DNA of 62,842 bases from Bacteroidia bacterium. Its GTDB lineage: Bacteria; Bacteroidota; Bacteroidia; Bacteroidales; Prolixibacteraceae. The first letter of the stretch is position 1. Each line of letters begins with the position of its first letter. Positions 56,068-62,842 of the stretch are shown piece by piece. Location: NCBI GenBank assembly GCA_026391295.1, contig JAPLDS010000050.1, forward strand, positions 1 through 62,842, given 5' to 3'. The notes beneath the pieces are model-generated. The model ran no database searches, was not told where the DNA came from, and saw only the letters and a list, made by a program, of their open reading frames with translations. The position numbers and the translations under genes are program-made.

Positions 56068-56928
56068 TCAGCTAACTAACCCCTCAACATGATGGGCTAC
56101 GTCTTCTAAAAGCTTCTTTGGGGTGGAGGTCGCACCACAAACCCCAACTGATTGAACACCCTTAAACCAAGCGAGGTCAACCTCCTCAAACCCACCTATA
56201 AACTTGCTATTCGAATTAGCCTCTTGACACATCTCAAATAGCAATTTCCCATTGGAACTTTTTTTCCCACTTACAAAGAGTATAAGTTCATGCTTGACTG
56301 CAAAATCACGTATGCCAGGAATACGATTTGATACTTGTCTACAAATAGTATCGTTCACCTGCACAAATGTTCCGACAGCTCGCTTCTTAATCTCCTTCTC
56401 TAAGACCTGAAATCCATCTAGATCTTTAGTCGTTTGAGAATAAAGCGAAATAGGATGAGAAAAATTAATCTTCTCAAGTTCAGCTGAGTGCTCAACAACA
56501 ATCGCATTTCCAGCCGTCTGTCCCACAAGACCATTAACCTCAGCATGCCCTAGTTTGCCATAGATAACTACTTGCACCGGCTCGGGTATAATCGTTAAAT
56601 AATCTTTGCGAATCCGTTCTTGTAACTTCAAGACAATAGGACAGGTGGCATCAATAAGTTTGATATTATTCTTTACTGCATATTCATACGTGGAGGGTGG
56701 CTCGCCATGCGCACGGATTAGAACAGTCTCATCGTGCAAGGTAAAATAACGATCGTGATCTATCGTGGTAAGCCCTAATTTATCAAGACGTTCTACTTCA
56801 ACCTCGTTGTGGACGATATCGCCAAGACTATAAAGCGAACCCGACTGCTGAAGCATCTCTTCAGCCTTTTTGACTGCCTTTTCTACGCCAAAGCAAAATC
56901 CCGAATTTTTATCGATAGCGACGATCAT
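56068..56928 (-). CDS. ispH: 4-hydroxy-3-methylbut-2-enyl diphosphate reductase
   Basis: This 286-residue cytoplasmic iron-sulfur enzyme performs the last step of the MEP isoprenoid pathway, giving IPP and DMAPP. The three cluster-binding cysteines are Cys12 (SGFCFGVEKA), Cys96 (DATCPIV) and Cys196 (NDTICRQVSNR). RAHGEPP and GHAEVNG carry conserved His residues of the substrate pocket, and the C-terminal VGVCGATSTP is typical. The start follows from its MIVAIDKNSGFCFGV beginning, which matches family length. It lies 11 bases after cmk, and the two are probably co-transcribed. Confidence 0.96.
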   Translation of the reverse strand: MIVAIDKNSGFCFGVEKAVKKAEEMLQQSGSLYSLGDIVHNEVEVERLDKLGLTTIDHDRYFTLHDETVLIRAHGEPPSTYEYAVKNNIKLIDATCPIVLKLQERIRKDYLTIIPEPVQVVIYGKLGHAEVNGLVGQTAGNAIVVEHSAELEKINFSHPISLYSQTTKDLDGFQVLEKEIKKRAVGTFVQVNDTICRQVSNRIPGIRDFAVKHELILFVSGKKSSNGKLLFEMCQEANSNSKFIGGFEEVDLAWFKGVQSVGVCGATSTPKKLLEDVAHHVEGLVS

Positions 56929-56939
56929 GTAGTTGAGTT

Positions 56940-57632
56940 TTAAATGTCACTGACTTTATCAAAAATCCATGCGAGCTGCTCTTCCCGAGTCATCAAGCTG
57001 TTATCCAGAATGATAGCATCGCCTGCCTTTCTTAAGGGACTCACCTCTCGAGACTCATCATACCGATCACGCTCAATAATATTAGTCATGATCTCTTCAA
57101 AACTAACCTCTTCACCCTTCGCTACAAGCTCATCATAACGCCTTTGTGCTCGAACTTTTGGATCAGCGGTCATAAAGATTTTTAAATCCGCATTCGGGAA
57201 TACGACCGTTCCAATATCACGACCATCCATCACAATACCTTTCGATTTTCCCATCTCATGTTGAAGCGAGACTAGCAAATGCCGAACCTCGGCTACGGCA
57301 GCTATCGGACTAACGTTTTGCGATACTTGAAGCAAGCGAATCTCTTCGGCCACGTTCTCCTCATTCAACCAAATATCGTTCTGACCCGTTAACGGATTCC
57401 ACTTAAAATAAACTTTTATATTTTCGAGATTAGCCAGCAACCTAGGCAAATCAACAATACCATCAACAATAATTTGATTACGCAAGCAATAGAGCGCAAC
57501 GGCCCGATACATCGCACCACTATCGATAAAGATATAATTCAGCTCGTGCGCAATCTGCCGAGCTACGGTACTCTTCCCGCAGGACGAATGCCCATCGATT
57601 GCTATGATTAATTTCCTCACTTTATCTGACAT
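56940..57632 (-). CDS. cmk: Cytidylate kinase
   Basis: This 230-residue cytoplasmic kinase phosphorylates CMP and dCMP. The P-loop GHSSCGKST is at residues 14-22, IDSGAMYRAVALYCL is the NMP-binding site, VMDGRDIGTVVFP follows, and KVRAQRRYDEL is the lid region. Length is normal. It is upstream of ispH in the same direction with an 11-base gap, a pairing seen elsewhere in this phylum. A TATCTTTG -7 box lies 21 bases before its start. Confidence 0.96.
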   Translation of the reverse strand: MSDKVRKLIIAIDGHSSCGKSTVARQIAHELNYIFIDSGAMYRAVALYCLRNQIIVDGIVDLPRLLANLENIKVYFKWNPLTGQNDIWLNEENVAEEIRLLQVSQNVSPIAAVAEVRHLLVSLQHEMGKSKGIVMDGRDIGTVVFPNADLKIFMTADPKVRAQRRYDELVAKGEEVSFEEIMTNIIERDRYDESREVSPLRKAGDAIILDNSLMTREEQLAWIFDKVSDI

Positions 57633-57652
57633 TATTCTGATTTGATTAGAAA

Positions 57653-57660
57653 CAAAGATA
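57653..57660 (-). promoter_or_regulatory. Candidate -7 box of cmk-ispH (TATCTTTG)
   Basis: TATCTTTG on the minus strand fits TAnnTTTG exactly and is 21 bases from the cmk ATG at 57632. The -33 position holds only TTA. It is the likely promoter of the cmk-ispH pair. Confidence 0.5.
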
Positions 57661-57716
57661 CTGATTAGACGTTAACTAAGTAAAAAGAACAATATAATGT
57701 CGTAATTATTTATTCT

Positions 57717-57808
57717 CTTTTTGGACCTACCCCTCTCAAGGAGGGGGGCAAGGCCTAGATTGCTGGCCAAAAGTCTCCCCAATGGGGAGATTTAGAGGGG
57801 TCAAAAAG
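57717..57808. repeat. Imperfect palindromic intergenic repeat, about 92 bases
   Basis: The outer arms pair as CTTTTTGGACCTACCCCTCT-like sequence (57717-57736) with AGAGGGGTCAAAAAG (57794-57808). Inside are TCTCCCC/GGGGAGA (57774-57780, 57784-57790) and two GGCC blocks (57753-57756, 57766-57769 approximately). Such G/C-rich palindromes with the 'gagatttagaggggt' arm occur widely between genes in Bacteroidota and are probably small non-autonomous elements. It may also terminate the ykgJ-like transcript. It occupies most of the gap 57633-57827. Confidence 0.7.
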
Positions 57809-57827
57809 TAGAAAAATGAACTCTTCT

Positions 57828-58319
57828 CTAAAGATCTTTCTTCTTTAATTGTTCCACCACCTCATAAACAATTGGACATAATTCGCGGTTATGCATAGTC
57901 AGATCGAGAAGTTGATAAAATCGACGACGATCGGTATGCGGATATTCACGACATGCTTTTGGCCGATATTCGTAGATCATGCAGTAATTGTCAGAACCCA
58001 AAAATGGACAAGGAGTTTCATTAAATACATAGAAATTATCTTCGTCCATGTGAAGGTATTTAGCAATAAAATCGACCTCTTTCATCTTCTGCTTATGGGC
58101 AATACGCTCAATATCTTTAGGTGTAACGATCGGGCTGATGGTCTTGCAGCAATTGGCACACAACAGGCAATTAATCTTCTCAGACACCTGATCGTGAAGC
58201 CGATGGGTGATATCGTCAAGCTGCTTTGGCTTTTTGCGCTTAAGTTTGTTGAAAAAGACAATCGTCTCTTCTTGGTTCTGCCTTGCAAGGGCTTTTACAT
58301 TTTTACTATCTGCCTCCAT
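57828..58319 (-). CDS. YkgJ-family cysteine-cluster protein
   Basis: The start at 58319 (MEADSKNVKALARQ) is the first ATG; a TTG at 58346 is possible but less likely. The protein (~163 residues) has the CLLCANCCKTISP cluster, then CPFLGSDNYCMIYEYRPKACREYP, and a last Cys in RELCPIVYE. This is the CxxCxxCC...C...C pattern of the YkgJ family, presumed to bind zinc or an iron-sulfur centre. Its function is not known. It is cytoplasmic, with no membrane segment. It begins in the final codons of the disrupted EamA gene (14-base overlap), so the two were probably co-translated. Confidence 0.85.
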   Translation of the reverse strand: MEADSKNVKALARQNQEETIVFFNKLKRKKPKQLDDITHRLHDQVSEKINCLLCANCCKTISPIVTPKDIERIAHKQKMKEVDFIAKYLHMDEDNFYVFNETPCPFLGSDNYCMIYEYRPKACREYPHTDRRRFYQLLDLTMHNRELCPIVYEVVEQLKKKDL

Positions 58320-59207
58320 CTTGTTGAATTGATACCAATCTGGCAATAAATGATTTCATTTTTATTTGAGCAATAAATAATCCGGCAATAACCACGGAGA
58401 TGCCGATCACTTTGCGAAACCCTAGCGGTTCTCCAAGCAAATAACGGGAATAAGATTGATGAATAAATTGGCATTATTCATCCCTATCTTTTTTAAACTA
58501 TAGGTATAAAGAATAAAAGAGAAGCAAGAAGCAAAAAGGGCCAGTTCGGCAATTGCTAAAAACGCATCTGGATTAAATGGGGTGCTAACACTTGTTTTAA
58601 ACTCAAAGATAAGCCACAAGGGGAGGAATAGAATAATACCAATCAGATTCTGAACTGTAATGATCGTGGTGACGTTGTATTTAATCGCCAAATCTTTCAA
58701 GATTACCGTATAAGAGATTGCTGAGAAGACAGCCAAAAACTCTAGAGCAATCCCTAAAGGGGAGACGATAAAATTAACGGAATCATCAAATACGACAATC
58801 CCTACACCAATAAAACTAAGCACAATTCCAAGAAAGATCCGACCAGAAAGTTTCTCCCCATGAAAACGGGAGGCTGCAATTGGAGAAAACAAGGGGATTG
58901 TTGCAATGATGATCGCCCCCATGGTGCTGGAGACATATTTTAATCCGAAACTCTCACCTAAAAAATAGAGAAACGGTTCAAAAAAGGCGAGAAGAAAAAA
59001 AATGCGATAATCTTTCGGCTTAATCTTGGCTAAATTTCCACTGACAAAGCCATAAGCCAGCATAATTAATGACGCGATGATCAATCGAAAAAAGACAGTT
59101 GTCAATGGTCCATAAGCAACATAAGCCTCTTTGACCCATACAAATGAGAGTGACCAAAAGACCATTGCCATAAACAATGCACCATAAACTATCCACTTAC
59201 GCCCCAT
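58306..59207 (-). pseudogene. EamA/DMT-family transporter broken near the 3' end
   Basis: The main frame (59207-58422) gives 261 residues with about nine membrane helices of the drug/metabolite transporter family: WSLSFVWVKEAY, FRLIIASLIML, a second EamA repeat, and then NLFINLIPVICLENR and a stop. A second frame, open from about 58440 to 58306, reads LGEPLGFRKVIGISVVIAGLFIAQIKM, the expected last helix. Roughly 20-25 bases between NLIPV and LGEPLG appear missing, a deletion that also shifts the frame. Expected function is export or import of a small metabolite, but the last helix is lost, so the protein may be inactive. It overlaps the ykgJ-like start. Confidence 0.8.
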
Positions 59208-59253
59208 ACAACATCTATAAGACGTAAAAATAGCAATAATTCACAGACCAATT

Positions 59254-60738
59254 CTATAGGCAATTCGAAACAATCGCCTGCTGTTTTTTATTTGCTAATG
59301 GGAGTGTAAAAGAGAAGGTAGAACCTTTGTTCTCGATGGAGTTAACTTTGAATTCCCCACCGTTTTTTTCAATAAATTGCTTACAAAGGTGTAGTCCGAG
59401 ACCAGTGCTTTTCTCACCCTTGGTCCCCAGACGTTTATTCTTTGAGGTCAAAATAAAAAGATTTTCCCGAAAGTGTTCCGGCATGCCAATACCTGTATCT
59501 TCAACAAAAATTTCTATTTTTCGTTGTTTAAGGGGCTTGCAATAAACGAATACTTTACCCTGATCAGGTGTAAACTTAATAGCATTTGAATAGAGGTTTC
59601 GAAATATGGATTGGAGCATATCTTGATCAGCATACACTTGGATCTCTTCCGGTATATCCAGTTGAAATTCAATGAATTTAGCCTTGGCCGATTCCTCCAT
59701 TATAGACTTGGTCTTGAAACATAAACTATGAAGATTAATAGGCACTGGATTAAAATCGACTAAATTTAAATCCATCTTTGCCCATTCTAACAAACTTTCT
59801 AATAAATTAAAGGTGTTACGCGCGGCAAGGCTCATCTCGGCAATCATTTGTTTCTTCTCGCCGTCAGGCAATTCATAGGTACTATCGGCTAAAATCTCAG
59901 TAAGCGCCATAAATCCCCCCAATGGACCCCTCAGATCATGAGCAATAATCGCAAAGAACTTATCCCGCGCGACGATTAATTTATTTACCTCTTCATTCTT
60001 TTCGAGGATGGCCTTCGACCTTAATACCCGATCTGCAATATCTAATAATCGCGAAATAATGGCTGGTTTTCCATTGTGAAAGGTATAACTACTCACAACC
60101 TCCACGTCAAATAAAGCGGCATCTAGCCGAACACATTTAACTTCCAATGGCATAGAAACAGGCCGAGGCCCCTCTAAATGATTTATTTGCTGCTGGATTT
60201 TTCGATAATAATCTCCATAGAATCTTAAGGCAAGGGGGGTATTTAGCAAATCACCCGGCTGAGAAGCCTTAAAATAATCGAGTGCCGTATTATTCGCATA
60301 AAGGATAACGCCATCTTGATGAATTAAAATGGCAAACCCAATATTTTCCAGAACTTGATAGTATTGCACATCCTTCATTTTACTCTCGAGATTTTTAGCC
60401 TCTAGGATGGTCCTGAACGCAACCTTATCTCGCTGCAATTCTAATTCCTTTCTTGATTTCTTCAGTTCAATTGTGGTGGCTAACGCCATCTCAGCTAACC
60501 CAATTCGTACTTTATTCTTACTTAACAGTTCGGCAGAATACCTAAACTGCTCAGCAATTTGAATTCGAATTTCAGCATTGGCTGCATGTAAATCAGTCTC
60601 GCTAAAATCAAGTTTTTGTCTCAATTTTTGAATCTCATCATTTAATTGAGCAAGCTCCAAAATCGTCTTGTCTCCTTCTGATAATTGATAGTTTTCAACT
60701 AAAATACGATTCTTTTTTTTCATTTTACCCCCCCCCAT
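59254..60738 (-). CDS. Cytoplasmic PAS-domain sensor histidine kinase
   Basis: This 494-residue protein has an N-terminal coiled coil (about 25-125; LNDEIQKLRQKL, ELKKSRKELELQ), a PAS domain (about 128-240; FAILIHQDGVILYANNTALDYF), a HisKA domain with His267 in IIAHDLRGPLGG and an HATPase domain (NLYSNAIKFTPDQG, EDTGIGMPEHF, STGLGLHLCKQF). No membrane helix is seen, so it senses an internal signal. No response regulator is adjacent. Start choice is uncertain: ATG at 60738 lies in a G9 tract and ATG at 60723 follows it in frame. Confidence 0.9.
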   Translation of the reverse strand: MGGGKMKKKNRILVENYQLSEGDKTILELAQLNDEIQKLRQKLDFSETDLHAANAEIRIQIAEQFRYSAELLSKNKVRIGLAEMALATTIELKKSRKELELQRDKVAFRTILEAKNLESKMKDVQYYQVLENIGFAILIHQDGVILYANNTALDYFKASQPGDLLNTPLALRFYGDYYRKIQQQINHLEGPRPVSMPLEVKCVRLDAALFDVEVVSSYTFHNGKPAIISRLLDIADRVLRSKAILEKNEEVNKLIVARDKFFAIIAHDLRGPLGGFMALTEILADSTYELPDGEKKQMIAEMSLAARNTFNLLESLLEWAKMDLNLVDFNPVPINLHSLCFKTKSIMEESAKAKFIEFQLDIPEEIQVYADQDMLQSIFRNLYSNAIKFTPDQGKVFVYCKPLKQRKIEIFVEDTGIGMPEHFRENLFILTSKNKRLGTKGEKSTGLGLHLCKQFIEKNGGEFKVNSIENKGSTFSFTLPLANKKQQAIVSNCL

Positions 60739-60745
60739 TTTTCAT
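60728..60745 (-). repeat. G9 tract at the histidine-kinase start, with overlapping mini-ORF
   Basis: Nine consecutive C bases on the + strand (60728-60736) give a G9 run on the coding strand, starting with the G of the ATG at 60738. An upstream ATG at 60745 opens a six-codon frame, MKNGGG, that stops at the end of the tract. A one-base change in tract length would alter the relation of these starts. Confidence 0.6.
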
Positions 60746-60852
60746 AAAACATATTATACTAATTGAGAGCTAGCTATGCTTGAGAACATTAAACAAATTT
60801 CTACTCAAGTTAAGCAATATAATCGACATTTATTATCATACTTTAACAAAGT

Positions 60853-61488
60853 TTAATCCAGTGTTAAATAGATTATTTTCTTGGCTTGAAAATAGCTCTC
60901 CATAAAAAAATCGGAAATTTCATACACTTTAATCCGCCCATCGAGATTGGCCAATTCATCCTCGAAGCTGCCTCCCTTTAAATAGAGAATTCCATTCAAA
61001 TTCTTTGATAGCATTTTAAAATCAAAATTCTTTTGGACTAATCCAACAAAGATTGGAAACTCCTTAACAGCACGAGAGACCACAAAATCAAATTGCTCAA
61101 AATAATCTTCAATCTTACCATGTACCGCGCAGGCGTTTTTCAATCCAATGGAATCAATGACCGACTGCACCACTTTAATCCGTTTTTGCATCGAATCGAT
61201 TAGCGTAAAGTTGCATTCAGGAAACAAGATAGCCAATGGAATCCCTGGGAAGCCACCTCCGGTCCCGACATCCAGAATCGTTGATCCAGGAGAAAAGGAT
61301 ATAACCTTAGCTATGGCCAGGGAGTGCAAAACCTGATGCTCATAAAATGTCTCGAAGTCTCTTTCTGGAAAAACCTTGATTAGGCTAGTCCAATACTGAT
61401 ATTGAGGCGATAATAAATTAAATTTTAAAATTTGATCTTCCGTTAACTGAGGAAAATATTTTAGTACAATCTCTAATTTTTGTGTCAT
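60853..61488 (-). CDS. rsmG: 16S rRNA (guanine-527-N7)-methyltransferase
   Basis: The start at 61488 (MTQKLEIVLKYFP) gives the usual length of about 211 residues; a start at 61536 would run into the sigma-factor gene. The SAM-binding motif is ILDVGTGGGFPGIPLAILFP, followed by LIDSMQKRIKVV and a FDFVVSRAVKEFP segment, all standard for RsmG (GidB). It methylates the 530 loop of 16S rRNA. It begins 11 bases after the stop of the sigma-factor gene in the same direction, so the two are probably co-transcribed. Confidence 0.94.
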   Translation of the reverse strand: MTQKLEIVLKYFPQLTEDQILKFNLLSPQYQYWTSLIKVFPERDFETFYEHQVLHSLAIAKVISFSPGSTILDVGTGGGFPGIPLAILFPECNFTLIDSMQKRIKVVQSVIDSIGLKNACAVHGKIEDYFEQFDFVVSRAVKEFPIFVGLVQKNFDFKMLSKNLNGILYLKGGSFEDELANLDGRIKVYEISDFFMESYFQAKKIIYLTLD

Positions 61489-61498
61489 TCTATTGTTC

Positions 61499-62095
61499 TT
61501 AGGACCAAGTAATATTATTCTTAACAAGCTTCTCATGAAGCAATTTTCGCGACCGACATAAGCGAACTTTTATTGTTCCAATAGGCAGTTGTAATTCGGA
61601 GGCCATCTCCGGATAGGTGTATTCTTTAAAATAGCGCATCTCAAGAGGTATTCGATATTTGGCATGGAGTCCAGCAATTAATTTTCGAAGAATAAATGCC
61701 TTCTCCTGCTTAATATAGACCTCCTCTGGATTGGCGGAATCACTTTGGGCTCCCAAATCAGCGAGCTGAGTAGCAGATTCAACCGAGACAAATAGTTGAT
61801 CAGTGAATTTCTTCCGTCGCAGATAATCAATGGCGTGGTTATGGGCAATGCGATAGAGCCACGAACTAAAGGAATATTTCGGATTGTATTGTGCAATATT
61901 TACAAAAACCTTGGTAAAGGTCTCCTGAGTTAGCAATTCGGCATCTGCATTGATCCGAACAATAGGGAGAATTAGCCCGTGTATTGACTGGACATAACAC
62001 CTCATAAGTTGCTCAAAGGCACCGGAGTCTCCGGCGGCTATCTCATCGAGCAGGTGCTGATCGCGGGTTGCAGTATCAGATCGGTTTATAGGCAT
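61499..62095 (-). CDS. ECF-type sigma-70 family RNA polymerase sigma factor
   Basis: The start at 62095 (MPINRSDTATRDQ) is chosen because the promoter at 62222-62251 lies inside the longer frame, which begins at 62251. The protein (~198 residues) has a region 2 with FEQLMRCYVQSIHG, AELLTQETFTKVFVNI and FSSWLYRIAHNHAIDYLRRKK, and a region 4 with YRIPLEMRYFKEYTYPEMASELQLPIGTIKVRLCRSRKLL, a helix-turn-helix. Spacing between regions and overall length fit ECF sigma factors. No anti-sigma gene is adjacent; the next gene is rsmG. Target genes are unknown. Confidence 0.9.
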   Translation of the reverse strand: MPINRSDTATRDQHLLDEIAAGDSGAFEQLMRCYVQSIHGLILPIVRINADAELLTQETFTKVFVNIAQYNPKYSFSSWLYRIAHNHAIDYLRRKKFTDQLFVSVESATQLADLGAQSDSANPEEVYIKQEKAFILRKLIAGLHAKYRIPLEMRYFKEYTYPEMASELQLPIGTIKVRLCRSRKLLHEKLVKNNITWS

Positions 62096-62141
62096 CCCTT
62101 TTAGGATAAATGGATATACCTGCAAATTAGAGCTCTTTACC

Positions 62142-62271
62142 GATTGATTCGGACAATAGTCGGGTATTTCCGTTTTTATCCGTTTAACATCGGATAAACA
62201 CGAATAATGACCCTTCCAAAACAAAAATATTTTTGTATATTCGTAGTCCAATGCTTTTATAAATCAATCGG
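62142..62271. promoter_or_regulatory. 10-bp inverted repeat flanking the sigma-factor promoter
   Basis: CCGATTGATT (62142-62151) and AATCAATCGG (62262-62271) are exact reverse complements with the promoter between them. A further hairpin TTTATCCG/CGGATAAA (62175-62182, 62191-62198) lies in the leader. These fill the 227-base gap before the zinc-ribbon gene. They could be operator or RNA structures. Confidence 0.45.
62222..62251 (-). promoter_or_regulatory. Promoter of sigma factor-rsmG, TTG-N19-TATTTTTG
   Basis: On the minus strand TTG (62251-62249), a 19-base spacer and TATTTTTG (62229-62222) fit the phylum consensus. It leaves a leader of about 120 bases before the ATG at 62095. The -7 box sits in the palindrome CAAAAATATTTTTG, which also reads TATTTTTG on the + strand, so it may serve the divergent gene too. 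Confidence 0.7.
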
Positions 62272-62322
62272 GTAAGGTTCTAGGGGGAACTAAATTGTTA
62301 TCCTTTATAAAAATTAAAGTCT

Positions 62323-62688
62323 ATGGAAAGTCGTAAATGTCTTGAATGCTTTGAGCAACTCAGAGGTCGATCCGATCAGAAATTTTGCAGCGACCAATGT
62401 CGTAGTGCATACAATAACAAACAGTTTCTTGAGTCGCATACGGTAATCAACTCGATAAACAGAATCCTTAAAAAAAACTACATTATCCTTTCCACACTCA
62501 ATTCTACGGGAAAGATAACAACCTCCAAAAATGAATTAACACAAAAAGGATATCGTTTCGATTACTTCACGTATACCAATACTACCCGAACCAATAAAAT
62601 TAACTTTTATTGCTACGACCAAGGGTTTAGAGAACTAGAAAACAATAAGATAACACTGGTAAAAAATTCGCCAAACGCTCCTCACTAA
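62323..62688 (+). CDS. Small zinc-ribbon protein of unknown function
   Basis: This 121-residue cytoplasmic protein has an N-terminal treble-cleft-like zinc site: KCLECFEQLRGRSDQKFCSDQCRSAYNN, two CxxC/CxxxC pairs spaced 14 residues apart. The rest is basic and polar with no recognised domain (KKNYIILSTLNS, KGYRFDYFTY). Similar short proteins are common as hypotheticals in Bacteroidota. A role in nucleic-acid binding is possible but only inferred. It is divergent from the sigma-factor gene, 227 bases away. Confidence 0.75.
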   Translation: MESRKCLECFEQLRGRSDQKFCSDQCRSAYNNKQFLESHTVINSINRILKKNYIILSTLNSTGKITTSKNELTQKGYRFDYFTYTNTTRTNKINFYCYDQGFRELENNKITLVKNSPNAPH

Positions 62689-62730
62689 GAGGCAGCTTTG
62701 ATTTATTACATAGGGAGAAAAGGGCTTCTT

Positions 62731-62808
62731 GGTTTAATGGTCAGACCAAATAAACCCGCAAGTGGGATCTGAACTGGACTAGGATGGGGATGAAAACTAC
62801 TTTCAGAT
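62731..62808. other. Nested inverted repeats at the window edge, possible structured RNA
   Basis: Within 62689-62842 there is no gene I can support. Four short pairings are seen: GGTTTA/TAAACC (62731-62736, 62751-62756) enclosing TGGT/ACCA (62738-62741, 62745-62748), the compact CCCGCAAGTGGG, and ATCTGAA/TTCAGAT (62767-62773, 62802-62808). This clustering could reflect an RNA gene or a leader continuing beyond the edge, or a terminator for the zinc-ribbon gene. No known RNA family was recognised. Confidence 0.3.
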
Positions 62809-62842
62809 AAATAGGCTGAAGGGTGGTTACCTCCGACGGAAT

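Noticed and set aside
57891-58349. 152-residue frame antisense to the ykgJ-like gene
   Set aside because: Codons mirror the Cys-rich conserved gene on the other strand, and no promoter or motif supports it.
62731-62808. tRNA or known riboswitch at the right edge
   Set aside because: No cloverleaf with a T-loop or anticodon arm and no family consensus could be matched.
1-62842. CRISPR arrays, insertion sequences or prophage genes
   Set aside because: No regularly spaced repeats, transposase, integrase or phage structural motifs were seen.

Overview
The window reads as a Bacteroidota chromosome segment, probably from a marine or gut-type polysaccharide degrader. Four things point there. Several intergenic regions match the phylum's promoter pattern TTTG-N19-TAnnTTTG. 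Shine-Dalgarno sites are not evident. Secreted GH20, GH29, GH95, GH97 and GH106 enzymes and S1 sulfatases occur in dense runs. Small genes such as the YkgJ-type cysteine-cluster protein and the short zinc-ribbon protein are of types seen in this phylum. No rRNA, tRNA, CRISPR array, transposase or integrase was seen.

Positions 1-39780 (all + strand) hold the first arm of a very large carbohydrate-degradation locus. In order: the end of a GH116 enzyme, a DUF5703 protein, a SASA-type esterase, an L,D-transpeptidase with its own promoter, a 1405-residue two-module hydrolase, a 1266-residue protein with two GH29 modules and a beta-propeller, a frameshifted GH29-PA14 fucosidase, an SGNH esterase, a GH27 alpha-galactosidase, a DUF1080 protein, an SGNH esterase, a sulfatase, a Tat-exported Gfo/Idh/MocA oxidoreductase, a sulfatase, GH20, GH106, a second SGNH + sulfatase pair, GH95, two more sulfatases, and a Tat-type GH29. 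Hairpins at 9.8, 19.6 and 23.7 kb cut this arm into several probable transcription units.

Positions 39713-54757 (all - strand) hold the second arm: GH20, an SGNH esterase, GH97, two sulfatases, a GH63-like enzyme, GH3-PA14, a sialate-O-acetylesterase-like enzyme and a DUF1080 lipoprotein. A near-perfect phylum-type promoter at 54864-54894 probably drives it. The two arms converge and overlap tail to tail by 68 bases.

Together the locus encodes seven sulfatases, six candidate carbohydrate esterases, five fucosidase-type catalytic modules of GH29/GH95 besides the frameshifted one's module being counted among them, and exo-enzymes for galactose, rhamnose, hexosamine and glucose. The inferred target is a branched, sulfated and acylated, fucose-rich heteroglycan. 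The substrate itself cannot be read from sequence. No SusC/SusD transporter pair and no local regulator is in the window. A DUF1080 / Gfo-Idh-MocA set suggests that a non-hydrolytic 3-keto-sugar route may run beside ordinary hydrolysis.

Positions 54967-62688 are housekeeping or unrelated genes, nearly all on the - strand: pfkA, ispH, cmk, a YkgJ-like protein, a broken EamA transporter, a PAS-histidine kinase preceded by a G9 tract, rsmG and an ECF-type sigma factor. A small + strand zinc-ribbon protein follows. The last 154 bases hold no gene I recognise but contain nested inverted repeats. No gap between genes exceeds about 230 bases. The larger ones (57633-57827, 54758-54966, 62096-62322, 23660-23809, 62689-62842) are each described below.
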